A stretch of DNA of 64,000 nucleotides from contig NC_092661.1 of the NCBI RefSeq assembly GCF_032118995.1, forward strand, positions 14,367,506 through 14,431,505, read 5' to 3'. The stretch's first letter is position 1; each line of letters starts with the position of its first letter. The stretch is from Asterias amurensis (Eukaryota > Echinodermata > Asteroidea > Forcipulatida > Asteriidae). A model generated the notes under the pieces. It had not been told where the DNA came from and made no database searches. It saw only the letters and a list, made by a program, of their open reading frames with translations. Shown piece after piece: positions 37,501-45,100 of this stretch. Position numbers and translations under genes: made by a program.

Positions 37501-38067
37501 GAGTACACATTTGTAATAAAAGGAACTTTAGAGGATCAAACCACTCAGAACAACAGGCCTTGCGTAAATGCACAGATTTCCTGAACAGCCAAATGGAGGT
37601 TGAACAATGTGCAGGCCTGTATTGCTTCGTTTTTAAAAGGGCAGGGGGTACAAAGGCATTTTCTCTTAGCTTAGTAAAGGGCACCCTATGAGGAAATTGT
37701 CAATTTCTACTGGAGCATTTTAAAGGCAGGTAGGCATTGACCAGGGGGTATGGAGGAAATCGCCTTTGTTGCCTCCGTGAAGTATCAGGCCTGGAATCTG
37801 CCTCTATGCTCTAGTCTAACTTACCAGGCAAACAGTTTCCTTAACTGTGGATTCCACCAGTCCCCCATCGGTGTGTGACGAGGATGTTGGACTGAACGGA
37901 GATAGATCTGATTCCACGGTCAACTCCACATCATCTACTTCAGCAACAGGTGGGACGACACTGCAGCTAGTTGAAGCTCCCTGGTTCTCATCATTCATGT
38001 TCCACGTCAGGAGCCATCGTTTAGCAGGGTTGAGCTGTGTGGGACCTTTTCCTTTTCTCTTAGGCAT
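15665..38067 (-). CDS. SHPRH: SHPRH: SNF2-family ATPase and RING-type E3 ubiquitin ligase
   Basis: Coding exons in transcript order: 37825-38067, 37023-37451, 36359-36536, 35708-36071, 33917-35501, 32921-33028, 32049-32175, 31040-31164, 30442-30520, 29625-29788, 28912-29088, 27548-27757, 26256-26432, 25369-25476, 24767-24903, 24210-24386, 23884-23952, 23115-23319, 22445-22588, 21703-21876, 20570-20755, 19765-19857, 19142-19234, 17730-17908, 16798-16878, 15665-15740. All joins are in phase with GT/AG sites and give 1895 codons (human protein about 1683). Motifs: Walker A GLGKT (~427-431), PHD finger (~882-933, CIC...CRQC...WQHKKC...CPMC), DEAQ box (1042-1045), motif III TGTPVQR, RING C3HC4 (C1650 to C1694, CPIC...CGHSFCNNC...CAIC), motif [12 protein letters not shown]. 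In the known family, SHPRH acts in the nucleus, polyubiquitinating PCNA at stalled forks. The start (MPKRKGK, WNMNDE) aligns with the vertebrate N-terminus. Odd: the H15 linker-histone domain expected between Walker A and PHD is not visible; exon 5 instead encodes a long acidic Ser/Thr-rich segment with ~10-residue repeats (EVPPGEAL) near 497-542. Introns carry many MITEs and SINEs. Confidence 0.96.
16321..16678. mobile_element. Foldback element FB-1 in SHPRH last intron
   Basis: TAAAGGCACTGGACACTATT at the left end; the right end carries CAATTACCAAAGGTGTGCAG. It has the family core ACGGCTCCCTCTGAGGTAAT. Confidence 0.8.
17216..17243 (+). repeat. Simple repeat (ACTC)n
   Basis: About seven units of ACTC. 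Confidence 0.85.
17265..17650 (+). mobile_element. Foldback element FB-3, long form
   Basis: It starts with ACACCTCTTGCTTTTTCTGT, passes GAGCGGGCACTAGTCTTTGA and CCAGATTTCTGTTCTTATTT, and ends with a palindrome containing AACTAGTGTACGTCTATTCC and its inverse. The same order occurs inverted at 48985-49437. Confidence 0.7.
18068..18212 (+). repeat. Dispersed repeat E, copy 2
   Basis: ACCTGAAGGCCACTTCAAGG, GTGTGGGCTACAAT and GGGTATCATCGATG match copy 1 at 2745. It abuts SINE-1 copies on its right. Confidence 0.65.
18205..18690 (-). repeat. Two tandem full SINE-1 copies
   Basis: Copies at about 18205-18438 and 18448-18690 each show, on the minus strand, the tRNA-like head with GGTTCGAATCC (GGTTTGAATCC in one), then the AATATGCCTGTGAT stem and the TTTTACCCATATACACC-type tail. 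They are close in sequence, so insertion or duplication is fairly recent. Confidence 0.8.
18818..19030. mobile_element. Foldback element with TATTGACCC ends
   Basis: The left end TATTGACCCATTTCACC and the right end GCAAGGGGTCAATATT are inverted, and the interior is GC-richer than its flanks, with GACGCGTC-type palindromes. Non-coding. Confidence 0.6.
19430..19507 (-). repeat. Dispersed repeat E, inverted fragment
   Basis: CATCCGTATGGACTGTAAAA, GGGGTAACCCTGTTTCAGCC and GTGGCAACGGCCTCTGG are the inverse of copies 1 and 2. Confidence 0.65.
20255..20485 (+). repeat. SINE 3' portion with LINE-like tail
   Basis: It matches the 3' two thirds of the SINE at 48010-48365: AACGCATGTAAAAGAACCCA, CCCGGTGTTCCTGGCTGTGG, CTTTCTGAAAGTTTGTATAT and the tail GCGCTATATAAGACTTCG. 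Confidence 0.7.
20868..21003 (+). repeat. Dispersed repeat H, copy 3
   Basis: TCCCAGGGAATTCTGTCCGC, CATGGGAAATTAACATGGGC and AAAAGAGGGCGCTATCA match the copies at 10768 and 12062. Confidence 0.7.
21046..21305 (+). repeat. tRNA-derived SINE-2, complete-looking copy
   Basis: The head GGCGTGTCGTGGCCAAACGG begins a tRNA-like fold with B box GGTTCAAATCC. The body follows: GTGTCCCTGAGCAAGACACT, AAATGGGTACCTGTGAGGGC and TCCCCAGGGAGCTGAGATGG. It is cut short compared with the copy at 33548, which extends to a GCGCAATATAAA tail. Confidence 0.8.
21311..21550. mobile_element. Foldback element with GCCCTATGTTGGC ends
   Basis: The left end GCCCTATGTTGGCTGTCTCC pairs with the right end GGAGACTGCCAACATAGGGC with one mismatch. 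A second inverted pair (CCAGTCAGAAGCCATACA / TGTATGGTTTCTGACTGG) lies inside. A related internal fragment occurs near 49860-49960. Confidence 0.75.
21555..21630 (+). repeat. tRNA-like SINE head
   Basis: AAGATAGCTAGAGCGCAGGT followed by CGTTGGTTCAAATCTCC resembles tRNA A and B boxes. It lacks a proper acceptor stem, so it is not called as a tRNA gene. Confidence 0.4.
22636..23075. repeat. MITE remnant joined to a SINE-1 copy
   Basis: 22636-22800 starts with GGGTGCGTTTGTTTAACTTC and is GC-rich, typical of one end of a hAT-like MITE; the other end is missing. 22840-23075 is a minus-strand SINE-1 (GGTGGAATTCGAACCC, TACCAACTAGAC...GAGATTGCCCGG). Confidence 0.55.
25140..25332. mobile_element. FB-5 related element in SHPRH intron 14
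   Basis: CTTGGCCTTGGTGCCCTTCC, TTTCCAATGGAAGTGCCCTT and TCCAGGCCTGG match the copy at 56940-57115. It nearly abuts SHPRH exon 14 (25369-25476) on the downstream side. Confidence 0.6.
25484..25573 (+). repeat. Simple repeat (AATC)n with (AGTC)n block
   Basis: An AATC run is interrupted centrally by five AGTC units. It sits ten bases upstream of SHPRH exon 14, directly beside the acceptor. Confidence 0.9.
25925..26217. mobile_element. FB-1 right half split by a nested foldback
   Basis: The FB-1 terminal sequence is broken after CAATTACAAAACATGTCCTG and resumes at TGCAGTGCCTTTAAA. Between them (about 26039-26205) lies an element with ends CGATTTCACCAAACTCTTCC and inverse GTTTCGTGAAATCG and internal TAGGACGAGTTA / TAACTCGAGATAGGA arms. 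Confidence 0.7.
26573..26937. mobile_element. FB-1 relative with variant ends
   Basis: The left end TAAAGCCATTGGACCCTTTC is inverse to the right end AAAAGGGTCCAATGGCTTTA. The interior follows the FB-1 plan but is highly diverged. Confidence 0.7.
27830..28580. mobile_element. Two adjacent FB-1 copies
   Basis: The first (27830-28217) runs from TAAAGGCAGTGGACACTATT to CAATAGTGTACACGACCTTT. The second (28216-28580) starts GGGTCTGTATACGTTTGGTA and ends near CCAATAGTGTCCATCAGCGC. They share the core GAGAAACGGCTCCCTCTGAA, inverted between copies. Confidence 0.7.
29917..29962. repeat. FB-2 end fragment
   Basis: GGCTTAAGCAGCTCTATGAA and ATTGGTCCCTGG represent one end of FB-2. Confidence 0.5.
30171..30354. 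mobile_element. 184-bp near-perfect palindrome in SHPRH intron 9
   Basis: Ends AAAGGCCGAGTCACACTGCA and TGCAGTGTGACTCGGCCTTT are exact inverses. The arms continue through AACGAAAACGATAACGATCA and AGAGAATGCATTCTATTGGT with very few mismatches, leaving a loop of about 25 nt. The high arm identity argues for a recent insertion. Confidence 0.85.
32340..32800 (+). repeat. 42-bp minisatellite in SHPRH intron 6
   Basis: A 42-bp unit (CCCAATGGAACAGTCAGTGT, then TCCAATTGAAACAGTTTG) repeats about seven times almost perfectly in 32480-32770, with looser copies on both sides. Because 42 is a multiple of three, frames stay open on both strands; they encode a 14-residue repeat and are not evidence of a gene. 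Confidence 0.9.
33103..33362. repeat. SINE-1 tails joined head to head
   Basis: A tail in one direction (TTTTACCCTTACACCGATGC) is followed by the same tail inverted (CACATTGGGGTGAAACCC). The tRNA head is missing from the centre, giving a palindromic derivative. Confidence 0.6.
33548..33905 (+). repeat. SINE-2, longest copy with tail
   Basis: The head GTCGTGGCCGGGCGGATAAG, B box GGTTCGAGTCC and body TGTCCCTGAGCAAGACACTT are followed by the tail GAAAAGCGCAATATAAAAAT. It lies 12 bp downstream of SHPRH exon 5 in the following intron. Confidence 0.8.
37607..37794. mobile_element. Foldback element FB-5, complete copy
   Basis: Begins CAGGCCTGTATTGCTTCG and ends GTATCAGGCCTGG. The interior has AAAGGCATTTTCTC and CTATGAGGAAATTGTC as at 6553. 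It lies in SHPRH intron 1. Confidence 0.7.
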
Positions 38068-39024
38068 TTTGTTTGGTTGTCGTCTAGATGTAGCTCCTAA
38101 AAACAAAAAGGCTGTCTACAGGTTCACAGGCATTCCAAACTGCAACCAAACAACAAAACTTTATAACTTCATTTTCTTTGTTGTTTTGTATGTTAAAATG
38201 CTCTGTTTTTCTTCACAGGAATCTAAACACCCTTTACAACAATTGTAAGTAGCTCGACGGCAGTAGCATGACTATGAAAATTCAATCACTACTTTTTCAC
38301 ACAAGTGACATTTGGTTTATATTACTTCCAAATCCATTTTCTTGTCTAATTATTACAATTTGACTCAGACAAAAGAATGGATAGCTTTATATATAAAACC
38401 TTTTCTTTCTCTTCCTTTGTCTCTGTAGTGTAATAATTGTGGCCCACCACAAGGACTTTTTGTAGAGGGAATTAGGGTCAGAAAATGTTGTACGAGTGTA
38501 GAAGAGAAATTTGATCGTCTTGCCGTCCCACTTTTTCATTCAGTTCACTACCGAAAAGGGGAGAAAAGTTCAAAGTATGCATCAAAATGTCTGATCATTT
38601 CGAACCATGGGCTTGGCAGGGGAAAGACATAAATGCTAAAACAACAGAATAATAACAACACTCGGTATTTCCTTTGGATACATTCCGTATCCTGCCACCA
38701 CTTGTTCACTCATTTTTACAAAAAGGGATATCTCCAATCTCATTGAGACATGTTGAGGTAACTTTTAAAAAAATAATAACAAAATAAAAAATCAGGTAAA
38801 AAAAACCTGAACAGATTCACCCAAGCGCAGCATGGATCACCAAGGTCATCAGCCTTCTTCTTCTTCTTCCATGTACTAAAACACGGAAGAAGAAGAAGGA
38901 CCAGCGGGTTAGGAATATGATGTCAGTATTTTGTTCGACAAAAATGAGAAAATCAAGCACAACTGAAACTAAACTTTTGTATTCTAAAAAAAAATACAAT
39001 TTGGATTTGAAGTTTCAACTTACC
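38068..39024 (-). other. SHPRH: SHPRH 5' UTR: acceptor, intron and upstream non-coding exon end
   Basis: The first coding exon continues upstream to an acceptor (TTTTGTTTTTAG) at about 38097. A good donor, CCG followed by GTAAGTTG, ends an upstream non-coding exon at 39024. The transcription start is not resolved but must lie right of 39024, close to the start of the 79-bp array at 39.24 kb. The intron includes a purine/pyrimidine hairpin (CTTCTTCTTCTTCC / GGAAGAAGAAGAAG near 38850-38900). Confidence 0.55.
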
Positions 39025-39242
39025 GGCATCAGCGATCACATGCACAATAATTCACTGCAGTTTGGGGTGTGTATATCGTGTACAGATTTTCATTGAGCTT
39101 TCAACGTTACTTTTTACTGAAGAATGTGCAAAATTCAACAAAAAGCGACCTGTCAGTGTCACCGTGTCCTTCACTGCGTGTTGTTGTGAACTCACACATG
39201 TTTTCATACCACACCACTTGCATGGATCCTAGAAACCACCAA

Positions 39243-40440
39243 GGTAAACCAATACGGCAGTTTTTCTTAGCGAGGAGCACCAGTCTAAACAGTCGTCTGT
39301 TTCAACAATTTTAATCGACGGCTGTTTTGTGAACCAATTCATAGTGAGGAGAGCACTACTTTAAAAAGTCGTCTGTTTCATTTAACGGCTGTTTTGTGTA
39401 TCATTATTTATTCTCAATTCTTAGTGCAGAGCACCACTTTAAACAGTCATCTGTTTCATTAACGGCTGTTTTGTGTATCATTATATACTTCTCAATTCTT
39501 AGCGCGGATATCCAGTTTAAACAGTCGTCTGTTTCATTTAACGGCTATTTTGTGTATCATTATATACTTCTCAATTCTTAGTGTGGAACACCACTTTAAA
39601 CAGTCGTCTGTTTCATTGAACGGTTGTTTTATGTATCATTATACTTGACAATTCTTAGTGAGGAGCACCACTTTAAACAGTCGCCTGTTTCATTATACGG
39701 CTGTTTTGTGTATCATTTTCAATTCTTAGTGATGAGCACCACTTTAAACAGTCGTCTGTTTCTAAGAACGGCTGTTTTATGTATCATTATATACTTTTAA
39801 ATTCTTAGCATGGAGCACCAGTTTAAACAGTCGTCTAATTAATTAAACGGCTGTTTTGTGTTTCATTATATACTTCTCAATTCTTAGTGTGGAACACCAC
39901 TTTAAACAGTCGTCTGTTTCATTGAACGGTTGTTTTATGTATCACTATATACTTGACAATTATTAGTGAGGAGAACCACTTTAAACAGTCGTCTGTTTTA
40001 TTATACGGCTGTTTTGTGTATCATTCTCAATTCTTAGTGATGACTTATGAGCACCACTTTAAACAGTCGTCTGTTTCATTGAACGGTTGTTTTGTGTATC
40101 ATTATATACTTGTCAATTCTTAGAATGGAGCACCAGTTTGAACAGTCGTCTGTTTCATTGAACGGCTGTTGTCTGATCATTATATACTTCTAAATTCCTA
40201 GTGAGGAGCACTACTTTTAACAGTCGTCTGTTTCATTAAACGGCTGTTTTGTGTTTCATTATATACTTCTCAATTCTTAGTGCGGAGCACCACTTTAAAC
40301 AGTCGTCTGTTTCATTGAACGGTTGTTTTGTGTATCATTATATACTTGTCAATTCTTAGAATGGAGCATCACTTTAAACAGTCATCTGTTTCATTGTGTT
40401 TGGACATTTTTATCGACAGCTGTTTTGCGTATCATTTTTG
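39243..40440. repeat. 79-bp minisatellite, 15 units, upstream of SHPRH
   Basis: AGTCGTCTGTTTC or a one-base variant starts at 39291, 39367, 39445, 39523, 39602, 39679, 39750, 39829, 39908, 39987, 40065, 40144, 40222, 40301 and 40380, so the period is 71-79 with mode 79. Each unit has the small palindrome AAACAGTCGTCTGTTT and the block CAATTCTTAG. It fills most of the interval between the SHPRH 5' end and LAS1L. Confidence 0.9.
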
Positions 40441-40697
40441 TACTAAACTTTTTAAACTCATTTCTTTTCTGCAATGCACATTAGTACTTTCTAAACATGG
40501 CCTACAACTGATTTCTTATGCATGATGCCCACAGATAAGGTCTAATTTCTTAAGATTGTGTATGCTGAGCACAACTAAGCAGAATTACACTTTGTGTAAA
40601 TTACACTTTGTGTAAATTACACTTTGTGTAATTAAAATGTTAGCTGGTAATCTCTTTCTGGTGAGCATATTTTTGTAGTGCTAAGCAGTTTTTTTAT

Positions 40698-41075
40698 GTT
40701 TTTTTTTTTTTTTTTTTTTAGCTGTATTGGGGCCCAGGGGTTGTCCCGATCCACCTGTATCAACAGGAGCCCTCATGCTGCTCCCCCATCCCAATAGTGT
40801 CAAAAATGCCCCCAACTGTTAGTATTGGAATAATATTACTGGCTTAAAAACAAAACAGACAATTGTAAAGCCCCCCCCCCCCCCTCCACAAAACACCCCA
40901 AAACATCCTCTAAATTGTTTCATCCCATCCTTCTTACTTTTATAATCTTCTTCTTATTGTTACATGTGTTTGCCTAGTTGGTATTATTAAAACTATTTTT
41001 TTTTTATGGAGCTGCCCAATCTTTTGTATGCCTTATCTGGGATAATAAAGTTTGTTTAACTGGATAGGATTGAAA
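40698..41075 (+). repeat. T tract and probable non-LTR retrotransposon 3' end
   Basis: An 18-20 base T run is followed by low-complexity C- and A-rich sequence, then CCAATCTTTTGTATGCCTTA and GGGATAATAAAG, which resembles the 3' UTR end of an invertebrate LINE. No coding part remains. Confidence 0.3.
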
Positions 41076-41524
41076 ACAAAACAAAACAAAACAAGACAAT
41101 CGCAAATAACTTCTGATCTGATAAAGATAACCTTTATTTTTCAAAAATGTAAGAATTATTCAACATAGAAGTCAAATCTTTTCAGGATGAGATTGCATGA
41201 AGGTAGAACTTAACTAGGCTAGGCACGGATCCAGGAATTGTATGAGGGAGGGGGGGGGAAATAAACAAAATTAGAGAAGTAACTAGAAGGTTGCCATTAT
41301 TATTTGGAGGGCAGTAGCCAAACTGGTAATGAATTTATGACATGTTATGCATCCGATAACACGAGCAAGGATCTTTGTGTGAGTGAGTTATTTAACAGCC
41401 AATGCAGTTTGACTTAAAACTTTACAACCACAGAGGTATGCATGTAGCTATAGATTAAAGTCTTCTTATGGGATGGTGTAAGTTTAAAGTTTACAATTTG
41501 TTTTATTTTTTTTTTAAGTCGCCA

Positions 41525-41692
41525 AGAGCAGGGGGCTGATTTCATAAAGAGCTAAGATTGATTTTAACTGCAAATCAATGGCAGCTGCTATTGTAAAATG
41601 TGATGTCACAATACAAATCACTCTGGCGATACTGACACTGTGTCTCGCAATGAATTGTATTGCTTTGTGAAAACGGCTCCAGGATTCCCCTG
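41525..41692. repeat. Foldback-like remnant
   Basis: TGATTTCATAAAGAGCTAAG at the left and GCTTTGTGAAAACGGCTCC at the right resemble inverted ends of the 'gatttcat' MITE group. Details are unclear. Confidence 0.35.
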
Positions 41693-41864
41693 CACTTGGC
41701 CTCCTGCTTGCACCACCCAGATCGGTGCCTGAGTGACATACAAAGACCAAACCAAGACCTCCTGGTAATCTAAAACTGAGACAGGATGGCTGAGAGATGC
41801 AGCATGGGCTAATAATGACTCCCAAGAAGAAGAAAAACAAGTTTGCGTGGGGGGGGGGGTGCGT

Positions 41865-42130
41865 TTATTCAGGTATTCAAATATCAAACACTCCAAGGTT
41901 TTGGCCTGAGAACTAGAGTTGTAGAAGTCCATCTATGAGTATTTTTTTACAGGATGTATGTCTGTGTTTTTTACAATGTTAAGTTTCCTCAAGTTTGCCA
42001 TTTATTCTGGTATTCGAATATCAAACACTCCAAGGTTGAAGCCGAAGAATTAGAGTTGTCAAAGTCCATCTGTGAGTATATTTCTACAGGATGCATATTT
42101 GTGTTTTTACAATGTCAAGTTCGCTCTTTG
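41865..42130. repeat. 137-bp tandem duplication across the LAS1L stop codon
   Basis: TATTCAAATATCAAACACTCC at 41873 recurs as TATTCGAATATCAAACACTCC at 42010, each followed by CCAAGGTT, TTAGAGTTGT or its variant, GTCCATC and TACAGGATG. The right unit contains the end of the LAS1L reading frame; the left unit lies in its 3' UTR. Confidence 0.75.
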
Positions 42131-45100
42131 TCCAATAGTGCTCTTCTGTTGGGATATCATGCTCTGCCATGGGTTCTGGTTGGTTGGTTTCGGGTTCTAG
42201 TTGCTTGGTTCCGGGTTTCCGTTGATTGGTCTCGGGTTCTGGTTGGCTGGTTTGAGCTGCCGGTGATTTTAACCTTTGCAATCTGTGGATGAAAGTATCG
42301 ACAGGGTAAGAACATTTGTAAGTTGCGGTACCCGCTGCTAAAATATAGGATTCTAACTGCCTCTAGCTACCAGGCAATCTCAATAGTCTAGTTGGTAAGA
42401 CACTGCTTTAGCATTGCAAAGGTCGTGGATTTGAATCCAACGGAGTGTTTTGCCTGTGATTTTGTTCACAGAGCTTGGGAATGTACTGAGTATACAGTGC
42501 TTACACAAATGGGTGTAAATGGGTAAAACCGAAATAGACAGGGTAAGAGTTAAAAATAAGATTTTAAATAGCTTTATAAGAAATCAAAATTGATTTATAT
42601 ATTTAATTTATGTATATTCCTTGACTCACTTTGTAGATCTTTCCAGTCTTTTTCTATTCTCGCTGGGTGGGGTGTCAAGCAACAGGAAGTTGGGGTCATC
42701 TGGCTGACCTGGTATTGACCCGATTGGACATTTGGACCAGTTGACCTCAGCTATAAAAAAAAACATCATCAATAAAACATCACAAATGTGTTTTCCTATT
42801 ATATCCTGATTTATTAAAACAACAGAGACTACAATATTGCTTATAAATTCAGATCAATGTCAGGTTTGTTCCACACACACAAATCCTTGTCATTTGATAG
42901 TGGGAACAAGCTTCACGTGGCATCCTTTAGTTTGCCATGTACATGTACTTGTTTACTATTGCGACGCCCCAAATTTTTAATGTAGGAGTCGTGTATGAAT
43001 AATTATATCAAATAATTTGTGGCATGGTTTCAAAAATAATTGTCTTCTGCCTGTTTGTCCAAACCAGGCATGGTTATGTCACGATCAAGTTGGTCACGAT
43101 GGACAAGGCAGGTGGATGAGTTTCGATGTCTATTTTATAAATACTGTGATTCCCGAGGATCTATGAGTGAGATCTCCATGTATAAACAGATGCTGACGAT
43201 AGCCCCAAAATACAATATAGGAGTCCTATATTTATAATTTTCTGTCTGTTTGTCCAAACGAGGCAAGATTTCGTCACGATGGACAAGACTCACTCAATAA
43301 TATCTGTTTCCATTTCCCATGGCTTCACCTTGCGAAATGAAGTAGTCCAAATTTCACCATGCTGTCCAACAATGCACTCATATGCATTCAAATATTTTGG
43401 ACGATAATTATTAATAAATCGGTTTATTTCTTCATGTAGACAACTCTTGCAAAAATAACTTTTGTACAATCCCCATTGATAGTTTATGAAGGCCAGTTCC
43501 GAATAGGCGTCTACAGCTACGGCTACGGCTGATGCCAAGGGTGTTACTAAGGACATCCTATACCTCAACGCATGATGATGCTGAAGTCTAGCTGCAGCCC
43601 TAGCTGTAGCCGCCAATCCGGACACAGCCTTAGATCATGGTCTCTAGCTCTTAAAAATGACTAACCTGTACTTATTGACCAGGGTTTAAAACCGTCTTGT
43701 TCTTGTAACACCCCTGTCTCCACATAGCTTTCCTCGACACCTTCCATTTTCTCCTCAACAACCAATGACGACTCTGAAGATTTGTTTCCCTGTGATGAAT
43801 TTTCACCCACTGTTTCCAGAATGTCCTCTGACGTGTAAATCCTCGGTGCTTTATTGCCATCTTCGGATGTTAGTGATGCAGGCTGTTGAGTTTCCAGAGC
43901 GTCGCAGTAGATGGATAATAGATGTTTCACTTTGGTTTGTGTTTGCTCTGATGGCTTTGGGACTACATTTGGCAAAATGCTGGAACAAATTTTACAAATG
44001 AATTGTCAATTTTACTGTGTCTGAACACATTTGATATAATATTTTATATGGGGGACTAATGTTTGTGCCCACCCCCCCCCCCCTTCCCTTACAGATCTTG
44101 GCCCAATTTCATAAAGCCTGTACGCACAAAAACTTAGCTAAGCACAAACAAATCTTGCTTCCCAGAAACGGGTTACCAGCCAAAATTCCATAAAATTTAC
44201 ATTGTTGGGACTAAAAAAAACATTGTCGGGGATAAAAAATTACACCGATGAGTGTTAGCACAGCAAACTCAGTACTTTCCCCGAGTTCTGTGGGAAAAAC
44301 AAATCACAGGCATATTACTCAGGTGGGATTCAGTCGCGGGTTCGAATCCCACCTGAGTAATTTGCCTGTGATTTTTTTCACAGAAGTCAGGAAAGTGTAC
44401 AGTACTCACACACATCGGTGAAAGGGTGAACAGAATCATTGCAGAGGATCCAGCTGTTTTTAAATAAAGGCACTGGACACTATGGGTAATTGTCAAAGAC
44501 CCGTGTTCTCACTTGGTGTATCTCAACATATGCATGAAATAACACACCTGTAATAATTTGGGCTCAATTGGTTATCTTAGTTGCATGAGAATGAATAATG
44601 AAAGAAAGCACCCATGTTGCACAGAGTTGTGTGCTTTCAGTTGCATAACAAAAGACTTCAGGTGAAGTCATTATCATTTTGTATCAGAATCTTTCGACTT
44701 ACAACTTTAGGAGGCGGAGGGTAAATGCATTAGGGCATCGAATGCAATCTTCATAAACCTCATTCCAGGGAAGTTTCAAAATGTTTCTGTACAGCATTGA
44801 GTACTCTCTAAAGGGCCTCCTGTCTGTAGCTATAAAAGGAAAGAAACAAACCAATCATTCAATCTCCTGCTTATTTGGTTGTTGCGCCAACCACATTAAA
44901 CTTGAGTCAATGGAATGTGGATTCCAATCCTAAAGCAAGCTGGTAACTATAATTGATCCTCACCAACCAATCAAGATTAAACGTGCACCTGTTTTTTACT
45001 TTATTTTATTTCATTTCTTGTATTACTTCTGGTTGTGAGGCCAAGGACTCTAAGAAAAGGGAACTTAATCATTGTACTAGCCAGTAACCTCATGGAGAGG

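Noticed and set aside
38067-38106. An upstream methionine at 38106 as the SHPRH start
   Set aside because: It lies in or upstream of the intron acceptor at about 38097. The ATG at 38067 gives the N-terminus that aligns with vertebrate SHPRH.
39243-40440. CRISPR-like array
   Set aside because: Units are tandem and continuous, without unique spacers, and the genome is eukaryotic.
43290-43625. 111-codon minus-strand frame as an extra LAS1L exon
   Set aside because: LAS1L exons 10 and 11 join in phase without it, and the frame includes mobile-looking inverted blocks.
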